A stretch of 64,000 nucleotides of DNA, from assembly GCF_021991835.1 (NCBI RefSeq), contig NZ_JAHDAU010000001.1, forward strand, positions 62,001-126,000. Reading direction: 5' to 3'. Source of the stretch: Polaribacter sargassicola (GTDB lineage: Bacteria > Bacteroidota > Bacteroidia > Flavobacteriales > Flavobacteriaceae). Positions 47,658 through 55,865 of the stretch are shown here, piece after piece. Made by a program: the position numbers and the translations under genes. How positions within the stretch are numbered: position 1 is the stretch's first letter; each line of letters begins with the position of its first letter. The notes under the pieces were generated by a model. That model was not told where the DNA came from. It did no database searches and saw only the letters and a list, made by a program, of their open reading frames with translations.

Positions 47658-48140
47658 TTAACTTTTTACTAAAGTACTTCTATAATTATTATCATAATTA
47701 AGTCCTGATTTTGCGATAGCAAAAGCCTGTCTTAAAAGCTTATTACAAACCGCTATTAAGGCTAATTTTTTGCTCTTTCCTTTGGCCACCAATCGATCGT
47801 ATATTGCTTTGCAAGCATGGTTATATCTACAGGCATTAAAGCTACACATAAATAATAAATTCCGAAGCTTTTGATTTCCTAGTTTACTAATTCGCGGACG
47901 TCCTTTTACACTACTCCTACTTTGCCGAATCACTGGTGTTAATCCTGCGTAACTACACAATTCACTGCCGCTTGTAAATCGATCAAATCCATCGGTTAAA
48001 ACCACTAACATAATCGCTGTTTTATCTCCTATCCCTGGTATGCTTTTTAAATTTGTTAATACTTCTTGGTGAGCTTGTTTAACTAAAACTAACAACTCTG
48101 ATTCTAAATTTTTTATTTGTTTTTCAAGATTCTTTAAACT
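47658..48140 (-). pseudogene. IS110-family transposase, C-terminal fragment
   Basis: Open for 161 codons without an ATG start; an in-frame stop lies at 48141-48143. It contains the C-terminal transposase_20 domain of IS110 enzymes: LKSIPGIGDKTAIMLV, SYAGLTPVIRQSRSSVKGRPRISKLGNQKLRNLLFMCS, and KAIYDRLVAKGKSKKLALIAVCNKLLRQ. The N-terminal DEDD catalytic domain is missing, so it is inactive. It abuts the broken junction of cassette 3 on one side and truncated thyA on the other, so it may have caused both losses. Confidence 0.85.
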
Positions 48141-48442
48141 TTATTTTAAAGACTTTACAACAAACTTACTTGGGTTTCCTAGTACTTATTCTCCATATAT
48201 TTTATTCTTTAGCATTGTGCTTTGTTTTGTATATACAACAAGTAGTCGGATACCAATTCACTTTAAAGTGGCATCAATACAGCGTAGATAAGTTCCTGGG
48301 TAGGTAGTAAGCTCAAGTAAAAACTAGTTAAACGGGGAAACTCCTACTATTAAGTTAAGGACAATCCCGTAGTAAAGATTCCAGAAATAGATTTAAAAGC
48401 CAAAAATTATTTAGCATACTCAATAATATTACATGAGGGTAA

Positions 48443-48546
48443 AGACAGTAAAATAAGCTCGCTAGAGCTTATTTTATGTCGCTATCCTGGGGAACACGTA
48501 TATATTCCTTAATATTAGGTCCTACCCCCGGATAGCGACATAAATT
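48443..48546 (+). repeat. 104-bp hairpin repeat in the thyA intron, copy 1
   Basis: Contains AAATAAGCTC/GAGCTTATTT (loop GCTA) and a long stem TTTATGTCGCTATCC/GGATAGCGACATAAA. It is nearly identical to 48600-48703; the visible difference is T/C in the first stem. Both copies lie between TTAAAAGCCAAAA (about 48393) and TTTTGGCTTTTAA (about 48703), which can pair to enclose them. Confidence 0.85.
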
Positions 48547-48599
48547 ATTTGCTTGGGTAGAATACTTAAGGTACATCTTGAGAATCCCCTAAAAGATGG

Positions 48600-48703
48600 A
48601 GACAGTAAAACAAGCTCGCTAGAGCTTATTTTATGTCGCTATCCTGGGGAACACGTATATATTCCTTAATATTAGGTCCTACCCCCGGATAGCGACATAA
48701 ATT
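48600..48703 (+). repeat. 104-bp hairpin repeat in the thyA intron, copy 2
   Basis: Second copy, offset by 157 bp from the first. The near identity suggests a recent duplication within the intron's peripheral P6 region. Confidence 0.85.
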
Positions 48704-49270
48704 TTGGCTTTTAAGGCTACATAATCTGGAGGAAGAACTCTAACGACTATCCTTTCGGGGAGTACACTTAAGTAAGTGGAAAAGCTAGTCCTCAGAAATG
48801 AGTGAAGATATAGTCTAATCTGCATAGTAATATGTAGCAGTCTAATGAATAACATTCGAAACCTACGGTAAAGTGTTATTGATTAAACGCATAAAGTAGT
48901 AACGAACTTTATGGAATAAAATGTTACCATTCAACATTGCTTCCTATTCCTTACTAGCTGTAATGCTGGGAAAATTAACAGGTATGAAACCTAAAAGTAT
49001 AATAGGTGATTTAAGTAATGTTCACGTATACGAACCTCATCTGGAAGCTATCAAGCTACAACTAACTAGAGATCCAGATACTTATAGCAATATAAATCTG
49101 GGAATAATTTAGGAAATAGATAAAAAATCAGAATTGGATGATTTCTTAAAAAACTGTTCTATATCCGATTTCAAATTGGAAGGGTATAAATCCTTCCCAT
49201 TCATACCAGCAGAAATGTTGGCTTACAGTAAATAAGACTATTATTAATTAAACTCAAATATAAATAAATT

Positions 49271-49468
49271 ATGAATCGCGAATACCTTATAGATATGGTG
49301 GATTCCTATGTTAAAGATTCCAGGGAGAGATCCCTGGAGTTCTTAATAGGGGATGGAAACGATAGAAAGGGAATGTCTTTAGAGGACTACCCTTACTTGG
49401 GATTAACTTACAAACGATCCGCAACAGATATAAAAGACTTTGAGGAAAGAAATAGAGGTTTAGTATAA
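49271..49468 (+). CDS. Small hypothetical protein
   Basis: A 65-residue, highly charged soluble protein (MNREYLIDMVDSYVKDSRER...), beginning 35 bp after the end of the thyA frame. I do not recognise it. The close spacing and same orientation suggest it was co-transcribed with thyA in the ancestral element. No membrane or signal segment is visible. It is short, so it could still be a chance frame. Confidence 0.5.
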   Translation: MNREYLIDMVDSYVKDSRERSLEFLIGDGNDRKGMSLEDYPYLGLTYKRSATDIKDFEERNRGLV

Positions 49469-49644
49469 ATATAGAAACCAGCAGGTAACAAAGAACTGAG
49501 CTAAAAAACAACTCTTTTCTTAATTAAATTTATGCATTATTATTCTAGGTTCATAATACTATTCATTCGTATTTTGAGCTTTTATTTTTTATGTAAACAA
49601 TACTTATTTTAATAAAACAGAAACGTTAGTTTCATCATATTCTT

Positions 49645-49715
49645 TCCAGATTTTGTTATTGCAAAACATTGTTTTAATAATTTATTACAGACAGCTAATT
49701 AAAACTCAAAACCTT
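49645..49715 (-). pseudogene. Second IS110 transposase remnant
   Basis: A short stretch aligned with the transposase end at about 47704-47770: CCAGATTTTG, TTGCAAAA, TTATTACAGACAGCTA. The match is too short and interrupted to code. It shows the element was hit by IS110 elements at least twice, or by one copy later split. Confidence 0.5.
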
Positions 49716-49857
49716 TATAACAGGACCAAGATTGGAATTAATCCTCAACATACCCCTTCCAAAAGACCAACAGCGAGTAAAATCTTAAGACCTTATACTA
49801 AATAGGAAAATCGCTATAAAAATTGATCTATAAAACGCATTTATAGATTCCTGATAT

Positions 49858-49917
49858 GGACCACTTGAGGAAGCATGCTTTAAATATATAATAAAGCCTA
49901 GCTTCCACACTTGGGCC
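49858..49917 (+). ncRNA. 60-nt structured RNA module, copy 1 (5' leader of primase-helicase)
   Basis: Aligned without gaps to 51807-51866 inside the gene's own intron (45 of 60 positions identical by my count). Both have GGACCACTTG at the start, CCACACTTGG near the end and TAATAAA in the middle. Paired arms differ but stay complementary: here GGAAGC/GCTTCC and GCTTTA/TAAAGC. It lies 33 nt before the start codon. Confidence 0.55.
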
Positions 49918-49949
49918 ATATAAAGATGTATTAAATCTTAACATTAAAA

Positions 49950-51644
49950 ATGAATAATAACTATTATTATTTTTCAACGCACACAACCCACCCACAAGTT
50001 TACACTCGTTTAAAAGCTAATGCAGCATACCAAAAACTAGATGCAGAAACTCAAACTTTACTAGAGAAATTCGTAAAAGACTATGGGAAACGAGACAAAC
50101 AATTTAGCACTTTAGAATATTGTTCTAAATTTATAGCAAAACATAAAGTTGAACTTTATGAGCTGTATAACTTGAAAGATACTTCTCCAAAAGAATTTCT
50201 TTATAACTTCTTAGGGTACGCCAACCAATGGAATGCAAGCACTAAGTCCTTTGGAAAAAACAGTAAAGACAGAGCAGAAGAAATTATAGAAAATGAGCTA
50301 ATTGAAGACATGACTAGTCCTAAGTCATCTATTAAAAAGTTGTTAGACGCTTCAGAAGGAGATCTTTCTGCTGTAAAGCCGTTTTTACCAGCCATAATGA
50401 TATCCCTTCACACCAATACCAGGGATACAAATAAAATGAGATTCAAACATACTGGTCGGTTTTGTTTTGATATAGATGGTCTAGAAGACAAACAACATGC
50501 TATAGAGTGTTTAAACAACATTTGGAAATGCACTAAAAATATCAAGCCTTATATGGCATTTGTTTCTCCTAGGGGAAAAGGTGTCAAGGTATTCTTCAAA
50601 ATCGATACCACTAATGTAGATTTTATAAAAGACTTTGCCTCAGAAGATAAAAACACTGTAATAATGCATCACAAGGTATGGTATGAAGGTGCTAGAAAAG
50701 AATTAGTATCTAAATTTCCAGAATTGAAAGATAAGATAGATTTAGCCACCACCGACCCCCAGCGTTTGACTTACATTCCTTTTATTGCAAACAAAGAGAA
50801 TGACTTCAAATACGACATCTTAAGAACCTCTACTTATTCTGAGATCGTTGAAAAGGAAAGGAAACTAAAACATGAGATCATTCTCCAAAAGATTTCAGAA
50901 AACAAGGTTGAGGTTGACAAGTTTATGAAGGAACATAATATTTCCTCTCCAGAAGAAGCTTACCAGTTATTTCAAAAAAAAAGAATATATGATTTTGATC
51001 TAGAGCTAGAGACTGATAAATTTATAAAAGTGATTGATTTTATAGAAGAGCAAACTAGTAAAGATTCTCGTGTAGAAAACTGGGTTTTGGAAGAATTTGA
51101 CAACTATCATTCTCTTCAAAAATTAAGTTGGGTTTTGTATGGTGTATTTGGGGATTTAGCCATCGAACAAATAAAAAGATTAATACCTTCTGATTCTAAC
51201 AAATTAGATGAAGATCATAATGATTATCGTTGGGCAATAAAATCAAAAGATGATTATGATAAGGAATTACTTGAGTCTTTGACCCCATCCCCCTTCTATG
51301 CAAGGGTAAGAAAGCTCCCGGTTATAAACGATTTTATTTCAGAAAATTTTGGAGCATCTTCTAAAAACTTCTCTGACTTTAAAATATTGAATAACTACTA
51401 CGAAACTTATACACGTAATAAAGAGCTTGATGATGATACCGAGAATTTAAATGAGTTTTTGGATGATATTACTGATTATTTAAACAAAAAGAAAACAAGA
51501 TTACCTTTAATAGAAGAATTTGATAATCTTATTCCTGAAGTGATTCTAGGTACCAAAGATTATCTAGACAAAGATGTGATGCATGATATTTTTCAAAATA
51601 AATATGCCACTAAAAGAATCTTCTTGTTACGAAGCCAGTGCGGT
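49950..51644 (+). CDS. Primase-helicase, exon 1 (BT4734-like primase domain)
   Basis: First 565 codons of a gene whose second exon lies at 52051-55191; the joined product is 1611 residues. This part holds a BT4734-like primase region (~140-270) with RFCFDIDG, AFVSPRGKGVKVFFKI and LATTDPQRLTYIPF. A helical linker follows, and the exon ends at KRIFLLRSQCG, the first half of a Walker A motif. Without splicing, translation runs 10 codons into the intron and stops at TGA 51675-51677. It probably initiates replication of the element's DNA. Confidence 0.85.
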
Positions 51645-52050
51645 AAATTATGTGCCGTCTCAAGATGGAAACCTTGAGTAATAAAACATTTGAATTGCTG
51701 GAAGGCTAACCCTTGTCAAACAACAAGGTACGTAAGTGAACAATAAAGAACTTACGCTAAGTCGCTAATCAGCAGCTAAGCTAATTCATAATCTATATCA
51801 CAGAAAGGACCACTTGGGGAAGGTGCCTTTTAATATATAATAAAAGAGGATCTCCACACTTGGTCCCTATATATTGAATTAGAAAGTTCAGAGACTATCC
51901 CTCCGGGGAGTACGCTAGAAGTCTAGTGGAAGTAAATGTTACCTAGAACAGGTAAAGATATAGTCCGATCTTATGGGAAACTATAAGCAGAAAGATATTT
52001 TATAAATATTATTTCGGGAATGAGTTAACGACTCATTCTGAACATTAATG
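51645..52050 (+). ncRNA. Group I intron splitting the helicase Walker A motif
   Basis: 406 nt between exon ...TGCGGT and exon ACTGGTAAA; the intron ends in G. P1 pairs exon GCGGU with intron GCCGU and has the U.G pair at the splice point. P4 is TTGCTGG with CAGCAG (Q element AATCAGCAGCTAAG). R is GTTCAGAGACTATCC and S is AAGATATAGTCC, with P7 GACTA/TAGTC. Removal restores QCG-TGKNS in frame. It encodes no endonuclease; the P6 region carries a 60-nt structured module. Confidence 0.9.
51807..51866 (+). ncRNA. 60-nt structured RNA module, copy 2 (inside the intron)
   Basis: Same module as 49858-49917, located between the intron's Q and R elements where the P6 extension belongs. Here GGACCA/TGGTCC closes the outer stem and CCTTTTA/TAAAAG the inner one. 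Confidence 0.6.
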
Positions 52051-55000
52051 ACTGGTAAAAACAGTATAACAGGTAATCCTAAATACAAAATGCCTGGAAG
52101 GATTGCTATTGGAATGCCATACAAAAGTATAGGAGATCAGATTGCATCTGATGCTTGGAACAACAAACAAACAGAAGGAAATTCACAATTATTTGTTAAC
52201 TCCACTATTGAAAAAACGCTTAATAGTTTTAAAAGTTCAAATGAAGAGTCTATCAAATTGAATTATTCTAAAACACTAAACGGTTTTCAAATCCCAGAAA
52301 ACAAAAACCTAACACTTCAAACTACATATAATCAAATATTAAACATATCTCATGAAGATATGGCAACCTTTGACTATGTAGTAATTGATGAATGTCATAC
52401 ATTATCTGATGGGCTAAGTTACAGGGCTGAGGTAATCGCTAGGTTGATGAATTATTTAATCGAATTTGTTGCAAAGAAAAGAAAATCAAAAACCAAAATT
52501 ATCTTTATGACAGGCACTCCTAATGTTGAAACTTTAGTGATTCCAGAACTCATGGAAAAACAATCTATCAAAGATTTATTCCAAATTATAAAAATAGATA
52601 AAGAATATAAAAAGACTCCTGTAATGTATTTAACACATTTAGATACTGTTGATGTTAAAATAAGAAAAGATACAGTAATAACTGAAATTAAAAAATATCT
52701 AAAAAAAGGTAGAAAGGTTGTTCAAATTTTTAATAATAAAGAAAAAATGGATGAATATAGAAGAGAGCTTCAAACTAAAATTTCAGCCGACATTAAAATA
52801 GGATTGTTTTACTCCGGCTCTGAAGGTCATTGTACAGAGAATATTCTATCAGGAAAGTTTGGAGATTATGATATTGTTTTAGCTACAATATATTTTATAA
52901 ATGGTATCAATATTAATTTGGACAATATCACTAATGAGGAACATTCCAATGGGGGTACCTCTACACAACAATATGCTGTAATAATAGATCTTGGAAATAT
53001 ACACACAAAAGTGAGTGCTCTCGACGCGATACAAACTATAAATAGATTTAGAAATCGATTATGTTATTCTACAGTGTTTTTGCCTAAAATATTTAAACCA
53101 AATCTTAATGATACCTCAAAAAAGTTTGACTTAAGAAATACAGGGAAAGTTTTATTAGGAATCAATAGATATAATCATCATTTATTGTCCGCCAATAAAG
53201 ATAGAACAGCAATTCTGTTTGAAGAAGCAACACAAAAACAAAAGATTCATTATTTGGATGAAATTAGAAAGTCTCCCAGTGAAATAACAAAAGAAATGAT
53301 TGAAAAAAGAATGAAACAAAGTAAAGATGAAACTACTGTAATAAACAGTATAGATAAACAAAAAAGTATTTATGAAGATTGGTTTTATTCCATGGACGGA
53401 TACCATTATATGGCCGAAGATGCTGGAATCGCATCGATAATTAAGCATATACACGTTTCAGAACCATTAAAGGATATTTCTAAAGAACACCTCGACCTAG
53501 AAAACAAAGTAATTCAAAATTTCTTAGATGATGACAAAGCATTATTTTATTTAGAAGGACAGTTAGAACCAGATAAAAGAATCTTGGTAAAAGCTTCAGG
53601 AACTATAAAGGATCCACTAAGTAATGAGGTAAGCAATTTTATCGTTGATAAATATAAGAATGATAAATATGAGATTCAAGGAGATTTTCATACTTCTCAT
53701 GAAAGAGCCTTAAATAAATTAATCAGATATCATCTAAAATTATCTTATTATTATGGAGCAGATGAAGCAATTGAAATTTTAAGATTCTTGATAAGGGAGG
53801 ATACAAATTTTGCTCCCTTTAAAACCCCAAGCTACCTTAAAAGCATTGCAAATTATGTAAACTCCTTCTCCTATCTTACAAATGATAAATATTTAAAACA
53901 GATAAACTACCTAAGAGCTTTAGACTACCTCTCTCAAAAAAATATTGGGATTATAAAAGAAGTATTCTCAACATATATTTCCTTTACGTTTATTAATGAC
54001 AAAGTAGTTGCTTCACTAAAAGAGATGTGGGCGAAACAACAATTTGATAAAACGAAAAATGGAATTGAAAATAATAAACTTATTCAATCAACAACGTCCA
54101 AAGACGAGCTAAAAGAAGAATTTTCTGATGAAGAATTGATAAAGGAAGTAGATCTAGAGGATTTAGAAGATTTACTAAACAAGCTTACTATATACAGTCC
54201 GATGAAAAAAGATAAAACTGGAGAGGTAAAATCTCATGAAAGAATTATTATACCTAGAATATTGAGAAGTGATAAATTTTTGTCTGAAATGAAATTTTTG
54301 GAATGTGATTCTGTAACCCCGGAATATTCCGATCAAAGAGATAGCGACATTGAATTTAAAAATTTTACCGATAAGATTCTAAAAAGACTGGATGATCATA
54401 TGACTCCAACCATAAGAATGAATCACGTCAATTTAGAAAATGTTTATAATTCTTTAAAAGTAAAATTAAAGAAAAGGGATGTTCAAGTAACCTCAGAGTA
54501 TATCGAAGGGATATTGAATGATCCTAAAAAGAATAAGATACCTGAGCTATCCAGAATACTTAATGCACTTAAAAAAGATTTAAAAGAATTAGATCGATTT
54601 TTGTTATCCGCTTTTAAAACAGCAGAATATCTTACCTATAAGAATATCAATGATCTTAAAATAATGCCTTTTATTGAGCAAACATTTTTCTGTGATAAAG
54701 ATTTTAAGTTAGAGTCACTTCTCAATAAATTTAGTACAGGTCTTATCAATTTTAATATTACAGATATTTATGATTCTTTATCTAAAGAATCTGATAAATA
54801 CATAAAAAAAGATAAAATAAAAATCCGAACAAAGACAGGTAGAGAGGTTATAGATTTTAATAATTCTACACCATCAAATATCACTACAACCGCGCACATA
54901 ATTAGTGATATAAAAGGTAATATCATGTACGCTAATTTTGACCAATTAGCAACCTGTAAGTTTTTATGTGATTATGCATTTAAAAACGAAAGATTTAAAA

Positions 55001-55191
55001 TGATTGATGGCAGTATTCCTGTAAAAAACCTAAATAAAGGAATCTACAATCCAAATACTTTTAAAAAAGACTATTTCACTAGTAGCTCAGAAAGTAGGTC
55101 TCTTTCAAATTATATCATTACAACGCATGACCTTAACATTAAGGAGTATGGTAGTTATGTAAAAACTTCAGAATTTAAAAAAGCGATTTAA
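52051..55191 (+). CDS. Primase-helicase, exon 2 (SF2-type helicase and C-terminal region)
   Basis: Codons 566-1611 of the split gene. It begins TGKNSI, the second half of Walker A. It then has a DECH box (VVIDECHTLSDG), motif III-like FMTGTPNVE, and a motif VI-like AIQTINRFRNR, all typical of superfamily 2 helicases. The remaining ~700 residues are charged and helical and match nothing I recognise. The ATG at 52048-52050 is not a real start; its G is the last intron base. The end CKFLCDYAFKNERF is echoed by the fragment at 43736-43897. Phage or satellite replication is the likely role. Confidence 0.85.
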   Translation, partial: TGKNSITGNPKYKMPGRIAIGMPYKSIGDQIASDAWNNKQTEGNSQLFVNSTIEKTLNSFKSSNEESIKLNYSKTLNGFQIPENKNLTLQTTYNQILNISHEDMATFDYVVIDECHTLSDGLSYRAEVIARLMNYLIEFVAKKRKSKTKIIFMTGTPNVETLVIPELMEKQSIKDLFQIIKIDKEYKKTPVMYLTHLDTVDVKIRKDTVITEIKKYLKKGRKVVQIFNNKEKMDEYRRELQTKISADIKIGLFYSGSEGHCTENILSGKFGDYDIVLATIYFINGININLDNITNEEHSNGGTSTQQYAVIIDLGNIHTKVSALDAIQTINRFRNRLCYSTVFLPKIFKPNLNDTSKKFDLRNTGKVLLGINRYNHHLLSANKDRTAILFEEATQKQKIHYLDEIRKSPSEITKEMIEKRMKQSKDETTVINSIDKQKSIYEDWFYSMDGYHYMAEDAGIASIIKHIHVSEPLKDISKEHLDLENKVIQNFLDDDKALFYLEGQLEPDKRILVKASGTIKDPLSNEVSNFIVDKYKNDKYEIQGDFHTSHERALNKLIRYHLKLSYYYGADEAIEILRFLIREDTNFAPFKTPSYLKSIANYVNSFSYLTNDKYLKQINYLRALDYLSQKNIGIIKEVFSTYISFTFINDKVVASLKEMWAKQQFDKTKNGIENNKLIQSTTSKDELKEEFSDEELIKEVDLEDLEDLLNKLTIYSPMKKDKTGEVKSHERIIIPRILRSDKFLSEMKFLECDSVTPEYSDQRDSDIEFKNFTDKILKRLDDHMTPTIRMNHVNLENVYNSLKVKLKKRDVQVTSEYIEGILNDPKKNKIPELSRILNALKKDLKELDRFLLSAFKTAEYLTYKNINDLKIMPFIEQTFFCDKDFKLESLLNKFSTGLINFNITDIYDSLSKESDKYIKKDKIKIRTKTGREVIDFNNSTPSNITTTAHIISDIKGNIMYANFDQLATCKFLCDYAFKNERFKMIDGSIPVKNLNKGIYNPNTFKKDYFTSSSESRSLSNYIITTHDLNIKEYGSYVKTSEFKKAI

Positions 55192-55213
55192 ATAATTTCG
55201 TATAATAAAATTA

Positions 55214-55243
55214 AACCAACCCACATTTGGGTTGGTTATTTTT
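55214..55243 (+). terminator. Terminator after the primase-helicase gene
   Basis: AACCAACCC (55214-55222), a 6-nt loop, GGGTTGGTT (55229-55237), then ATTTTTTC. It lies 23 nt after the stop codon. Confidence 0.9.
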
Positions 55244-55245
55244 TC

Positions 55246-55548
55246 ACTAAAATCATCAGATCTTTTTTTTAATCCAGAGAATAATTAACTCGCAGCCATC
55301 TCTAATTATCCTAGAAATCAACTCATTTGAATCTTGTTTTTTATCCATAATTTATATATTTTATAAATAAGGTATTGCTAAGATAAAAAGGTTCTAGATT
55401 TTATAATTCTCCTAGCCTCTACTATTCTTTATTCAACCTCAACTATCCATGAATATTTTGAAAAACTGTAATTATGCTTAACTATAAATAGTATATTTGT
55501 TATATAACAAGAGTCAGAGTTATATTATTTACTTAAAAAGTATAGTTA
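55246..55548. other. Right subterminal region of the element
   Basis: No convincing gene. A 30-codon minus-strand frame (55256-55348, MDKKQDSNELISRIIRDGCE...) could be a tiny element protein but is too short to trust. A TATATTTG box on the plus strand (55492-55499) has no -33 partner and no gene to serve. The right motif pair follows at 55549. Confidence 0.4.
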
Positions 55549-55578
55549 GGGGTGCAGATAGGGGGGCTGAAAAAAGAA
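55549..55578 (+). repeat. Right subterminal motif pair of the element
   Basis: GGGGTGC, AGATA, GGGGGGC, TGAAAAAAGAA: the same layout and orientation as 41887-41916, differing at a few bases. The pair probably marks recombinase arm sites at the two ends. Confidence 0.5.
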
Positions 55579-55610
55579 ACCCTTAAAAACATCAATGTTT
55601 AAAAGGGTTT
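55577..55610 (-). terminator. Element-borne terminator downstream of the right tRNA-Gln copy
   Basis: AAACCCTT...AAGGGTTT enclosing AAACAT/ATGTTT, followed on the minus strand by CTTTTTT. It replaces the chromosomal terminator that was separated from this tRNA copy by the insertion. Confidence 0.75.
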
Positions 55611-55622
55611 TAAAAATTATAA

Positions 55623-55720
55623 GTTGGCCTACAAGGACTCGAACCTTGAATGTCGGTACCAAAAACCGGTGTGTTGCCAATTACACCATAGGCCAATACT
55701 CTAATGCGGGTGCAAATTTA
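55623..55720. repeat. Right 98-bp direct repeat (att site) of the integrated element
   Basis: Exact copy of 41762-41859, offset 13,861 bp. The sequences diverge at once on both sides, so the repeat edges are sharp. Confidence 0.93.
55624..55695 (-). tRNA. tRNA-Gln (anticodon TTG), right copy
   Basis: Identical in sequence to the left copy. This one keeps a complete promoter (55713-55743) with perfect -33 and -7 boxes, so it is probably the expressed gene. Its terminator comes from the element. Confidence 0.95.
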
Positions 55721-55743
55721 ATACATTCTTTTAAACACGCAAA
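55713..55743 (-). promoter_or_regulatory. Promoter of the right tRNA-Gln copy
   Basis: On the minus strand TTTG (55740-55743), exactly 19 nt, then TAAATTTG (55713-55720). The -33 box lies outside the 98-bp repeat and is absent from the left copy. Confidence 0.8.
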
Positions 55744-55865
55744 CATTTTTTAATATTTTTTTCATTTAACAAAGTTTTAAGACGTTTTTGACATTTATAA
55801 AAACAAGTAACAACTAATTTTATTCATATTTATTAGTAAATTCGCCCACACATTATCCACTAACT

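Larger units (their letters stand above)
48302..48923 (+). ncRNA. Group I intron in thyA (phage td-like)
   Basis: 622 nt between exon ...CTGGGT and exon TTACCATTC; the last intron base is G. Core elements are visible. P1 pairs exon GGGU with intron GCUC and has the U.G pair at the splice site. P4-P5-Q is AAACGGGGAAACTCC...GGACAATCCCGT, R is CTAACGACTATCC and S is AAGATATAGTC, with P7 GACTA/TAGTC. These resemble the phage T4 td intron core as I remember it, and the insertion point, between FLG and LPFNI, appears to be the same. No homing endonuclease is encoded; the P6 extension is filled with repeats instead. Confidence 0.88.
48212..49235 (+). pseudogene. thyA: Thymidylate synthase remnant interrupted by a group I intron
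   Basis: Exon 1 (about 48212-48301) reads ...YQFTLKWHQYSVDKFLG and exon 2 (48924-49235) continues LPFNIASYSLLAVMLGKLTGMKP. Together they match the conserved QRSxDxxLGLPFNIASY region of ThyA. The 5' part of the gene, about the first 150 codons, is gone, next to an IS110 fragment. An in-frame TAG at 49110-49112 interrupts exon 2. Without it the frame runs on to a normal ThyA-like end (EGYKSFPFIPAEML...) at TAA 49233-49235. It cannot make a working dTMP synthase as it stands. Confidence 0.85.
49469..49949. other. Gene-free stretch before the primase-helicase gene
   Basis: No intact gene. About 49645-49715 matches the minus-strand IS110 C-terminal coding sequence at about 47704-47770 (shared GATTTTG, GCAAAA, TTATTACA), so it is a second, more decayed IS110 scrap. 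A 60-nt structured module at 49858-49917 precedes the gene. The rest is AT-rich with no clear promoter. Confidence 0.55.
41860..55622. mobile_element. Integrative element inserted at tRNA-Gln
   Basis: The DNA between two identical 98-bp tRNA-Gln repeats. It holds a tyrosine recombinase next to the left end, an attC-like cassette array, IS110 remnants, a broken thyA with a group I intron, and an intron-split primase-helicase near the right end. No capsid, tail, conjugation or relaxase gene is seen. It therefore looks like a satellite or a decayed phage/ICE that relies on other elements for transfer; that reading is inference. Unit length including one repeat is 13,861 bp. Confidence 0.88.

Noticed and set aside
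48443..48703. CRISPR-like repeat pair
   Set aside because: Only two 104-bp units with hairpins, inside a group I intron, with no cas genes; not a CRISPR array.
48921..49112. Independent 63-residue gene starting MLPFNIASY
   Set aside because: The ATG is made of the last three intron bases; the sequence is exon 2 of thymidylate synthase and continues in frame past the TAG.
52048..55191. Separate helicase gene starting at ATG 52048
   Set aside because: The ATG is the intron's 3' end (terminal G at 52050). The downstream frame begins with the second half of a Walker A motif whose first half ends exon 1.
55256..55348. 30-codon minus-strand frame as a small excisionase
   Set aside because: Too short, with no recognisable motif and no promoter box; kept only as a note in the region entry.
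43536..55622. Complete prophage
   Set aside because: No terminase, portal, capsid, tail or lysis gene is visible; only recombinase, replication and cassette genes are present.
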